This document shows positions 1 to 6,800 of a DNA stretch of 17,280 nucleotides, piece after piece (position 1 is the first letter of the stretch; each line of letters opens with the position of its first letter). Position numbers and translations under genes: made by a program. Source of the stretch: Clostridia bacterium (GTDB lineage Bacteria > Bacillota > Clostridia > UBA1381). The notes beneath the pieces were generated by a model. It worked only from the letters and a program-made list of their open reading frames with translations, was not told where the DNA came from and made no database searches. The stretch lies in NCBI GenBank assembly GCA_900770405.1, contig CAAGKL010000351.1, positions 1-17,280 on the forward strand, given 5' to 3'.

Positions 1-2
1 AC

Positions 3-36
3 GTGACTGGAGTTCAGACGTGTGCTCTTCCGATCT
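3..36 (+). other. Illumina TruSeq adapter sequence (assembly contamination)
   Basis: The first bases, from GTGACTGGAG to GCTCTTCCGATCT, match the TruSeq index/read-2 adapter over 34 bases, recognised from memory of the adapter sequence. The natural sequence begins at about base 37, where an open reading frame continues without its beginning. Bases 1-2 are probably also non-genomic. This marks the left end as a read or contig end. Confidence 0.96.
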
Positions 37-132
37 CCGCTGAATTTCGCGCTGCCGAAATACCGCGAAAGCGTGCTTTTGTGTATATCGGATAAGCTGT
101 GCGCGCTCGGCGAGACGCTGCGCCGCAGATAA
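37..132 (+). CDS. C-terminal fragment of a probable HD-domain phosphohydrolase
   Basis: A frame open from the adapter junction to the TAA at 130-132 encodes about 31 residues, beginning PLNFALPKYRES and ending SDKLCALGETLRRR. The pattern PL..(L)P.(Y)RE.....(A/S)DK.CA..E resembles the C-terminal end of small HD-superfamily proteins in Firmicutes, where the Asp of the DK pair is the last metal ligand of the HD fold. The N-terminal HxxHD region would lie before the contig end and cannot be checked, so the family call rests on a short stretch. The gene converges on the isomerase gene and shares its terminator palindrome. Confidence 0.45.
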   Translation, partial: PLNFALPKYRESVLLCISDKLCALGETLRRR

Positions 133-165
133 CAAAAAATCACCCCGATGGGGTGATTTTTTGTT
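131..165. terminator. Bidirectional Rho-independent terminator containing both facing stop codons
   Basis: A perfect 16-bp inverted repeat, 131-146 against 150-165, with a 3-base GAT centre. The GC core is ATCACCCC/GGGGTGAT, and A-tract and T-tract arms give a U-run to transcripts from either side. The plus-strand stop TAA (130-132) and the minus-strand stop (164-166) sit at the two outer edges, so no intergenic space remains between the convergent genes. Confidence 0.93.
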
Positions 166-736
166 ACTCCGGCTTTGTCTCCAGCGTCAGCGGGAAGTCG
201 CCGAGCTTGTTCACCTTAAAGCCGTTCTTTTTGTACTCCTCATAATCGAATGCCTCGAGCTCATCAATCGCGAGCTTATGAAATTCATAGAAATTGTGCC
301 ACCACTCATAGCCCGAGCCGAGCTCTGCGTTGAGGTACGCGTCCGCAATATCGCAGCCCATCGCCGGCGCCACGTAAAATGCGCCCATCGCCAGCACGTT
401 CACACCGTTGCCTGTAATCGCGCGCAGCGCCGCAGGCACGCTTTCAACCACGCCCGCGTGCACGTGCGGACATTTGCTCGCCGCGATATGTATGCCCATT
501 CCGGTGCCGCAGAAAATCAGCGCACGCTCGAACTCGCCCTCGGAAATCATCGACCCGACGCGAAGTCCAACTCTGTGGAACATCAAATCGGTATCGTCCG
601 GGTCGGAATCCGCCTTCACGCCGACATCGGTTATCGTCCAGCCCTTCTTGCGCAGATGCTCGCAAACCGCCTCCTTGAGCGGAAAGCCCGCAAAATCCGC
701 GCCCACCAAAAGCTGCTTATCCCTGATTGTTTTCAT
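164..736 (-). CDS. RpiB/LacA/LacB-family sugar-phosphate isomerase
   Basis: A 190-residue cytoplasmic protein of the RpiB/LacAB aldose-ketose isomerase family, which interconverts phosphorylated aldoses and ketoses. Visible family features are the N-terminal Rossmann-like strand with GADFAG (residues 12-17), the catalytic FCGTGMG loop with Cys76, and GNGVNVLAMG (109-118). Two usual histidines are changed: the GxDHAG motif reads DFAG (Phe15), and the HN.xNVL motif reads GNGVNVL (Gly109). A tail of about 45 residues beyond the usual roughly 150-residue family length is rich in Trp, Tyr and acidic residues. The start at 736 is chosen over the in-frame upstream codon at 799 because CGGAGGT at 741-747 is correctly spaced. 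The substrate may therefore not be ribose 5-phosphate. A promoter and leader hairpin lie just upstream, so it is probably transcribed alone. Confidence 0.88.
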   Translation of the reverse strand: MKTIRDKQLLVGADFAGFPLKEAVCEHLRKKGWTITDVGVKADSDPDDTDLMFHRVGLRVGSMISEGEFERALIFCGTGMGIHIAASKCPHVHAGVVESVPAALRAITGNGVNVLAMGAFYVAPAMGCDIADAYLNAELGSGYEWWHNFYEFHKLAIDELEAFDYEEYKKNGFKVNKLGDFPLTLETKPE

Positions 737-774
737 AAAAACCTCCGTTTCTCCGCTTCTGCGGCTTATAATAA

Positions 775-797
775 GGGCGGGGCTTTTTACCCCGCCC
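775..797 (-). terminator. GC-rich hairpin: terminator of the LamG gene and/or leader hairpin of the isomerase gene
   Basis: A perfect 8-bp stem, GGGCGGGG at 775-782 and CCCCGCCC at 790-797, with a 7-base loop. Read on the minus strand it is followed by TTATTATAAG, a weak U-tract. It lies downstream of the LamG-protein stop (851) but also downstream of the isomerase promoter (814-842), so it would sit inside the isomerase 5' leader and could act as an attenuator. Confidence 0.6.
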
Positions 798-813
798 ACC
801 AGATACCGATTTT

Positions 814-842
814 ATGCTATCACATAAAATCCCGTATGTCAA
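814..842 (-). promoter_or_regulatory. Sigma-A promoter for the sugar-phosphate isomerase gene
   Basis: On the minus strand a perfect TTGACA (837-842) is followed by a 17-bp spacer and TAGCAT (814-819). The predicted transcription start is near 807, giving a leader of about 70 bases that contains the 775-797 hairpin. The -35 box begins 8 bases after the end of the upstream gene. Confidence 0.7.
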
Positions 843-850
843 GAACTAAT

Positions 851-2986
851 TTATTTGGTCTCTGCCGCGCAAATCGGCACAAGGCTGCCCGCCGACCGCC
901 AGAAGAAAGTCTTTACCGCGGTTGCACCCGCAACGTCGAGCCCCGCCTCGGTGAGGCTTGTCAGGTAACCCGACATCTTCGCGCCGAGCATTTCATTTCC
1001 GTTATACCACGCCCGCGCAAACACACCTGTGTCAATTCTGTATTTCCGTACCGGCTTATCCGCCGCACGGACATAGATAAGCTTACCCGGCGCATCGGTA
1101 TTCCCGAGCATATCCCCGCCGATAATCCCCGAGCCGTCGCAGAATATCATTTCGCCATCCGTCGTAACAAAGTCTGCCAGATCGGACAGAAGCCACTCAT
1201 CGTCGGCGATATAAAGAGTGTCACCGTTCACGAACCAGCTGTCACTCTCTATCGATGCGTACTTCAATGCAGGATTATATGCGGCAACATCGTCCGCGCC
1301 CACCGTTGTATACATTCTGATGTTATCGAGGTTCATTCTCGAATCGTTCGCCGAGCTCGCATTGGTCGCAAAGTAAAATCTGTCCATCTTTGTCGTGCTA
1401 TATCCAAGCGCCCGCGACACAGTGCAGCCGGTACGGTCACTCTCCGCCGTTGTCAGGAGCTTGCCGTCCGCCCACGCGTAAATTCTCGTGTCCTTGCCGC
1501 TGTATTTGTTGATGTTGTCATACGCAATTACAAAGTGATACCACTCGCCGGGCACCATTTTTAGATTGTTTATTTCCGAGCCGCTTCCCGCGCCGAGGAT
1601 AATTGTTCCGTCCTCTTTTGCAACAAACACTGCGCCCGTCGCATTCAGCCGAGTCTGATTTGGAAGCGCCGCATCGAATTTCATTGAAAACTCGTACCAT
1701 ATTACGCGGTTGTCGAAGCTGTCAGGGCAATTGTATCCGCTGCTTGTGTGCCCGACCACATACGCTCCCGAGCCCGCAGGAATATTGTACGCCAGCGCGG
1801 TGCTGCCCGTAATTTCGTCCTTAACAAGCTCGTTCACATTACTCGGTTTTGAGCCCCAGCCGCCGTAGCCGAAGGGCATATCGCTCGCCGTGTTTACGCT
1901 CAGTGCAGGCATCTCGCCCGCACGGTCGAAGTTCACGTCATAATAATTCTGCGCGCTGATTGCGGCAATCCTGTACTCTCTCGGGAACAGGCAGCCGTCG
2001 GAATAAACCAGAATGCTCTTGCCGATTGCATTTGCCGCCCAGTCCGCCTGCTCAAGCCTCACGCCGTCGGCATATACCGCCGAGCCCGTGCCGCTGACGG
2101 TGGCTTTCGACATAACGTCGGCAACGGTTGCGTTTGTCGGCACATAGATTGTCTCGCCTACGATGTCATAGCCCGACATCTCAAGGCTTGCGTCGCCGAA
2201 TATCGCCATCGGGTTATAGTCCTCCACATCGCTCCCGCCCGAGGTTGTATACATCTTGAAGTTATCAAGATACAGCTTTGAGTCTGTCGCCGGAGCGCTG
2301 AACTGGAATTTGACATTTTCGATAGTACGGTTAAAATTAATACTTATCGTGTAAGCCGATGACTCACCGGTTGTAAGCAGAGTTCCGTTTACCCACGCGG
2401 AAAATTTGCTGTCATTGCCGAGCTTGTTGATGCTGTCAACCGCAACAACGATATGATACCATTTGCCGGGCACAAGCGTATAGTTATTTACCACACTTCT
2501 TGCCGGGTGACCGATTCTTATTGAACCGTCGGCAGATATATTTATCGGATATAAGCCCATGTTGTTTCCGTCAAACTGTATCGGGGTAATATCGCCGTCA
2601 AATTTCAGCGAAGTCTCATACCACGCAACACAGTTATCCAGCGTGTCGGTGCAGCCGATATTCTGTGCCGTACCGATGTAAAATCTCGGGTCTGTTCCGG
2701 CTGTTCTCGAAATCTCCAGCGCCCTGCTGCCGGTAAAGCTGTCCTCGACCAGCGCCGTTTTCTCGTTTATAGCCGACGCCCAGCTTGCATAGCCGAAGCC
2801 GTAGCCGCTGTCCGCCTTGTTTGTCCACACCGTATCGGTGTCACCGCTTTGGTCAAAATCAACATCAAAATACGATTTCGTAACATCGGCAGCCATCGCC
2901 CCCATCGGGAAAACCGATCCGAGCAGCGCCGAGGACAAAATTGCAGCCAATGCTTTTTTTGCCGTCATTTTCACATCTTTTTTCAT
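851..2986 (-). CDS. Secreted protein with two LamG/concanavalin-like modules
   Basis: A 711-residue exported protein of unknown exact role. Residues 1-32 form a signal peptide: basic start MKKDVKMTAKK, a hydrophobic core, then cleavage near AMA-AD. Two homologous modules follow, about residues 38-335 and 345-655. Each opens with YFDVDFD or YYDVNFD, has a WYE...KFD strand, the signature V/MPGKWYH or VPGEWYH, and ends LYLDNFKMYTT or MNLDNIRMYTT followed by a linker beginning YNP. This is the LamG/concanavalin-like jelly-roll pattern, usually a glycan-binding or structural fold. The last 55 residues hold a small domain ending TFFWRSAGSLVPIC, resembling the C-terminal F.W.S....P tail of many clostridial secreted carbohydrate proteins. 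No sortase motif, SLH repeat or catalytic site is evident. An AGGAG site lies 8 bases before the start. It follows the YgjV-like gene by 42 bases, probably in one transcript. Confidence 0.82.
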   Translation of the reverse strand: MKKDVKMTAKKALAAILSSALLGSVFPMGAMAADVTKSYFDVDFDQSGDTDTVWTNKADSGYGFGYASWASAINEKTALVEDSFTGSRALEISRTAGTDPRFYIGTAQNIGCTDTLDNCVAWYETSLKFDGDITPIQFDGNNMGLYPINISADGSIRIGHPARSVVNNYTLVPGKWYHIVVAVDSINKLGNDSKFSAWVNGTLLTTGESSAYTISINFNRTIENVKFQFSAPATDSKLYLDNFKMYTTSGGSDVEDYNPMAIFGDASLEMSGYDIVGETIYVPTNATVADVMSKATVSGTGSAVYADGVRLEQADWAANAIGKSILVYSDGCLFPREYRIAAISAQNYYDVNFDRAGEMPALSVNTASDMPFGYGGWGSKPSNVNELVKDEITGSTALAYNIPAGSGAYVVGHTSSGYNCPDSFDNRVIWYEFSMKFDAALPNQTRLNATGAVFVAKEDGTIILGAGSGSEINNLKMVPGEWYHFVIAYDNINKYSGKDTRIYAWADGKLLTTAESDRTGCTVSRALGYSTTKMDRFYFATNASSANDSRMNLDNIRMYTTVGADDVAAYNPALKYASIESDSWFVNGDTLYIADDEWLLSDLADFVTTDGEMIFCDGSGIIGGDMLGNTDAPGKLIYVRAADKPVRKYRIDTGVFARAWYNGNEMLGAKMSGYLTSLTEAGLDVAGATAVKTFFWRSAGSLVPICAAETK

Positions 2987-3028
2987 ACATTCCGCTCCTT
3001 TTTTTATTTTTAACAGCCTTTCCGACCG

Positions 3029-3535
3029 TTATTTTTTACGCATATCCCGAAACCATATTGCAAGCGCAATCGCTATCGAAAGCACGACGTGCGTGAATAA
3101 ATTTCCGTACGCCCGCGCCAGTATGTCGTAGGCTATCCACAAAAGCGAATTTGCTATGTAAATCACTCTGTACATCCGCGGCGAATGCTGCGCAACGCTC
3201 AGCACGAACAAAAGCGCCGCCAGCAGTGCGAATATGTCGTACCACACCGCGAAGGTCACTATGTTCACCGCGAGGAATACCAGCGCGTGGAACACCACAA
3301 GGCTAACCGGCACTTTTTTCTCCCGCGCCGTAAAGCCGTAATTTATCAGAAGCTGCACCGCCGCCGTGAAGCAGATTGCCGAGCCGCTGTATTTCGCAAC
3401 GCACAGATAGCTCAGCCCGACAAGCACATTCCCGATAAAATTCAGGCACAAAACCGTTTTCATTTTCTTGCTGAACGGCTCAAACAGCCCCAGCACCGTC
3501 GACGTAAGCGACAGGCAGTATGACAGTATTTCCAT
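3029..3535 (-). CDS. YgjV-family integral membrane protein
   Basis: A 168-residue very hydrophobic protein with about six or seven membrane-spanning stretches (roughly residues 2-18, 27-46, 48-66, 74-94, 96-114, 120-139, 143-160) and a basic C-terminus DMRKK. Length, spacing and features such as LNFIGNVLVGLSYL near the N-terminus fit the YgjV family of bacterial inner-membrane proteins, whose function is not known. The start at 3535 is preferred over the in-frame ATG at 3553 because the purine-rich CGGAGAG lies between them at ribosome-binding distance. It is the first gene of a leftward unit with the secreted LamG protein, with a clear promoter at 3593-3622. This pairing suggests an envelope role, but nothing in the sequence gives a substrate. 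Confidence 0.78.
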   Translation of the reverse strand: MEILSYCLSLTSTVLGLFEPFSKKMKTVLCLNFIGNVLVGLSYLCVAKYSGSAICFTAAVQLLINYGFTAREKKVPVSLVVFHALVFLAVNIVTFAVWYDIFALLAALLFVLSVAQHSPRMYRVIYIANSLLWIAYDILARAYGNLFTHVVLSIAIALAIWFRDMRKK

Positions 3536-3592
3536 TTTTCTCTCCGTTTCCAAAGCCTTTGGATTTTTGCCGCAGATGCAGCTTACACCCGA

Positions 3593-3622
3593 ATTTTAAC
3601 CTATGTGTACCGTATATGTCAA
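3593..3622 (-). promoter_or_regulatory. Sigma-A promoter for the YgjV/LamG unit
   Basis: On the minus strand TTGACA (3617-3622) is followed by an 18-bp spacer and TAAAAT (3593-3598). The transcription start would be near 3586, about 50 bases before the YgjV start. The -35 box is part of the longer sequence TAGCACATTGAC, which also occurs at the opposing promoter. Confidence 0.72.
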
Positions 3623-3629
3623 TGTGCTA
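3618..3629 (-). repeat. 12-bp box TAGCACATTGAC, leftward copy
   Basis: The minus strand reads TAGCACATTGAC, identical to the plus-strand copy at 3773-3784. The last five bases are part of the -35 element, but the first seven are not required by a sigma-A promoter. It is a candidate operator half-site shared by the divergent transcription units. Confidence 0.6.
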
Positions 3630-3667
3630 AATTAAACGCGGGCGCGGCGCGTGCATACGCGCAAAAA

Positions 3668-3689
3668 CGGCTTTGCAATGCGGCTTTGC
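3668..3689. repeat. 9-bp tandem direct repeat between the divergent promoters
   Basis: CGGCTTTGC occurs at 3668-3676 and again at 3681-3689, a 13-base period, midway between the two promoters. It could be a regulator site, but the spacing is not diagnostic of a known family and the function is a guess. Confidence 0.35.
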
Positions 3690-3772
3690 GCCGACTTATT
3701 TTGCCACAGTAGAAAAATCGACAACAAAAATCAACACCCCGCCTTAAAAATAAACTACCCACATCTAAAGAA

Positions 3773-3784
3773 TAGCACATTGAC
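3773..3784 (+). repeat. 12-bp box TAGCACATTGAC, rightward copy
   Basis: A perfect match to the box at 3618-3629 on the opposite strand, about 143 bases away, again overlapping a -35 element at the same offset. The symmetrical placement suggests coordinated control of both units. Confidence 0.6.
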
Positions 3785-3809
3785 GAAAACACACGCCCCA
3801 ATATATAAT
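3780..3809 (+). promoter_or_regulatory. Sigma-A promoter for the glycosidase operon
   Basis: TTGACG (3780-3785), an 18-bp spacer and a perfect TATAAT (3804-3809). The predicted start near 3816 gives a leader of about 30 bases to the ATG at 3847. This is the only clear promoter before the four co-directional enzyme genes. Confidence 0.8.
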
Positions 3810-3846
3810 ATCAGTGTCAGAAATATTGAAAAACCGAGGTGAGACA

Positions 3847-6800
3847 ATGTTAGACCTAATCGCCGGAGAAATCCGGGGCAAAACACCCGCCGACTGCATA
3901 GCGCGTTTCGGTGACCGGGTTGTACTGACAGCAATTGAGGACGGATTTTCCCGCACCTGCGGCAAAAACTCCGCAAAACATACCTATATAACTGAGGGCT
4001 GCTTTTCCTTCGAGGACTACATCGTGCTCGAATATACCGCCTCCGCACTGCGCAGGCAGGAGGTAGCCGCCGAGCCGATTATCAGTGCGCAAATGACGGA
4101 CGGCTGCGTGCCGCTCGCCTTATGCTGCGATATTTTCATCGAGCCGTCGCGCCACAGGCTGATTGTTCCCGCGCCGCCCGGCGAATGCTGCGGGCTGCGC
4201 ATCGAATTTCACCCCGAGCGCTGCAACAGGGCGGACTTTACGATTTTTGCGCTCTACACCTGCCGCGCAGACGAGCTGCCGACGGTGTGCTCGGCTCTTG
4301 TCACCGATCGCGCAGAGCCCTTTTGCCCGATTGAGCTCGGCGGGCTTTATAACAGTACATACCGTCTCGCCGAGCGGGCAATCGACGGCGGGGCATTTTT
4401 CACCGACGAGCAAGTGACGCTTGCGGGCGTGCCCTTTACCGTCCGCACGGACGGCAATAATTTAATCGCGCCACCCGGTGCGCCGCGCGAAAATGACGAG
4501 ATAATCACCAACTTCGGCGCGCGGGCAAAGCGCGGGCTTTGCCGCCCGATAAGCCGCGACAGCATTATCGAAATCCCGGTGAACACGCGTGCGGGCGAGC
4601 TTTTCTTCCTGCTCGCCATGACGGGCAGCCGCTGTCGGCGTTGGGGCTTTGCCTCGGACGGTCCCATCATCGGCACCTACTGCGGCGATGTTATGATGCC
4701 GCTTATCGCCGACGATGTCGAGAGCTTCTGCGTCGAAATCGTCTACGCGGACGGCAGGCGCGACATTGACGTACCGTATAACCTCGCGACCGGGCGGCAC
4801 GGCGCAGCGGGCGATTTTTCGCTGTGCGCCGTCCCGACCAACTTTTGCGAAATCAGGTCGGTGATTTTTCACAACCGCATACCCGACACCGACATATGCG
4901 TTGCCGCGCTGACGGTAAATCCGACAGGTGTGCGGCTTCTGCCGCAGATGCTGATACCCGAACCGACCGAGCGCGCAATCATACGCCCCGACGGCGCAAA
5001 GCGCATCGGCGTGGCGGGGCAAATCCTCGAAATCCGCAACGGCGCGCTTTCTATGGATATTGATATTTCCTCGGGAATGAGACTTGTCGGGCTTGAAAAC
5101 GCATTCACGCCGCAAATGAAATCGGGCGGCGGGCATATGCTCAAAATCGAGACCGCGGACGGAAAAATGGTCTGCGATTTCGAGAGTGACGGTCTGCGGC
5201 TCGAGGAAAACTGCGCGGTGCTGCGCTGCCGCCACGGTGAGCTTTTGCTCGAAATCCGCGCGGACATCAGCGAGGAGAACACCGTCTTATGGGAGCTTTC
5301 GGCGAAGAACACCGGCAAATGCGAGCTTTCGGCGGCGATACTCTTCCCCTGCACTGAGGGGCTCGCATACGCGTCGCGTGCCGACAGCCGATACTTTTTC
5401 CCGAAATATCAGAACCTCGACAGCGACGAGGACGTATTTATATATGAAGAATCCGCGCCATCCTTCCCGATGCAGTTCTTCGACCTTTACAGCGGCTCGC
5501 AGAACGGCGGGCTCGCTGTGCTCACGCGCGAACGCGGGCTCGTCGTCCGCAAATACGCACTCAAAAAGGACGCGCGTGGTATGGATTTCTACATAGAATA
5601 CCCGAAAATGTACGGCAAAATCGCGCCCGGGGGCGTATTTTGCGCATCGCCGACGGCGATATGCGCGCACGCGGGCGACTGGCGCACGGCGTTTGCGCTC
5701 TACAAAAACTGGCTCGACTCGTGGTATGAGCCCTTCCGCTGCCAGGACAAAAAGTGGTATCGCGAGAGCTTCTGGCTTTTGGCGGAGATTACCGACTTCT
5801 ATGAAACAACCGAATTTACAAAGCTGCCGGTATGGTTCGACCGCGAGAAAAAGGAGTTCAACTTCTTAAAAATCCTCGAGGAGCAAAAGAGCATCACCGG
5901 CATTTACCCCGACATACTGCACCTCTGGTCGTGGGCGTACCGCGTGAAGGACGGCGAATATTCGCAGCAGTGGGGCAATTTCGGCTCGACCGATTACGAC
6001 GAATACGGCGGGGCGGAGAATTTCTCCCGCGCACTGCACGAGGTGACTGAGAAAACCGGCGCGGCGGTGTCGCTTTATCTGCACCCGACGCTCTTGTCGG
6101 CACGCTATCCGCAGGCGGAAAAATATTTCCCCTGCCACCGCGTGACCGATGAAAACGGCGGCTTCATCAGCGTCGAGGGCGATTCCTACCGTATGTGCCA
6201 TGCAAACGACGAGTGGCGCGCATACGCGATTGAGATGTACCGGCGCATTTACCGCGAGCTGAAAATCCCGCTTTTATACGTGGACGAATTTTCGCTGCGC
6301 GTCGAAAACCGCTGCTATAACCCCGACCACGGGCACGATGTGCCGTCGAACCTGCTCAAGACCGACCGCGAATTTATATCGGCGCTGCGCAGCGCGATGC
6401 CCGAGGAGGTCGTGCTCTACGGCGAGTACGCCGCGGCGGACGTGAACGCGCGCTACATCGACTGCAACATCACCTATTACATTCTCGACAGCATTGTCGA
6501 TATGATTGAAACCGCGTACCGTGCAGGTAACGGCGACGACCGCCTGGGCAGGGTTATGACCGACGTATACCGGTTCGCCTTCCCGAAAATTGTGCAGCTT
6601 GTGCTGCCGATGGCGCTGCGGAACTTAAGCTGGCAGCCGCTCAAATTCATCTTCTTTAACGGCGAGGCAATCTATGACTCCTTCTGGGACACGGACGAAT
6701 CGCGCGCGCTCGACTTCACGGTCAAGGCGTACAAAATCAAGAAAAAATACGCCGACTGCTTCTCCTCCGACTGCCCGGAGACTATGGTCGACACGCTCTC

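Larger units (their letters stand above)
3536..3846. promoter_or_regulatory. Divergent intergenic regulatory region
   Basis: This 311-base gap separates the leftward YgjV/LamG unit from the rightward glycosidase operon. It holds two opposed promoters, an identical 12-bp box on opposite strands at both -35 regions, a 6-bp inverted repeat GCGCGT/ACGCGC (3647-3662), a 9-bp direct repeat CGGCTTTGC at 3668-3676 and 3681-3689, and a 15-base dyad TCCAAAGCCTTTGGA (3549-3563) in the YgjV leader. No convincing small gene was seen here. Confidence 0.7.

Noticed and set aside
737..799. N-terminal extension of the isomerase
   Set aside because: The extension would be encoded in the leader hairpin and lacks family similarity; the ATG at 736 has a good ribosome binding site.
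161..1564. Plus-strand 467-residue open frame
   Set aside because: It is antisense to the isomerase and LamG genes, crosses both of them and the promoter between, is full of Arg/His/Cys and matches no family; GC-rich codon use of the real genes keeps the opposite frame open.
3661..3676. Catabolite-control (cre) site at GCAAAAACGGCTTTGC
   Set aside because: It is a partial dyad centred on CG, but it lacks the TG...CA ends and matches only about half of the cre consensus; reported only as a generic repeat.
3814..3846. Upstream GTG start for the DUF6259-like protein
   Set aside because: It lies only five bases after the -10 box, at about the transcription start, with no room for a ribosome binding site; ATG at 3847 has GAGGTGA before it.
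4462..5235. Minus-strand 257-residue open frame within the DUF6259-like gene
   Set aside because: No ribosome binding site or recognisable motif, and the composition is typical of an antisense shadow.
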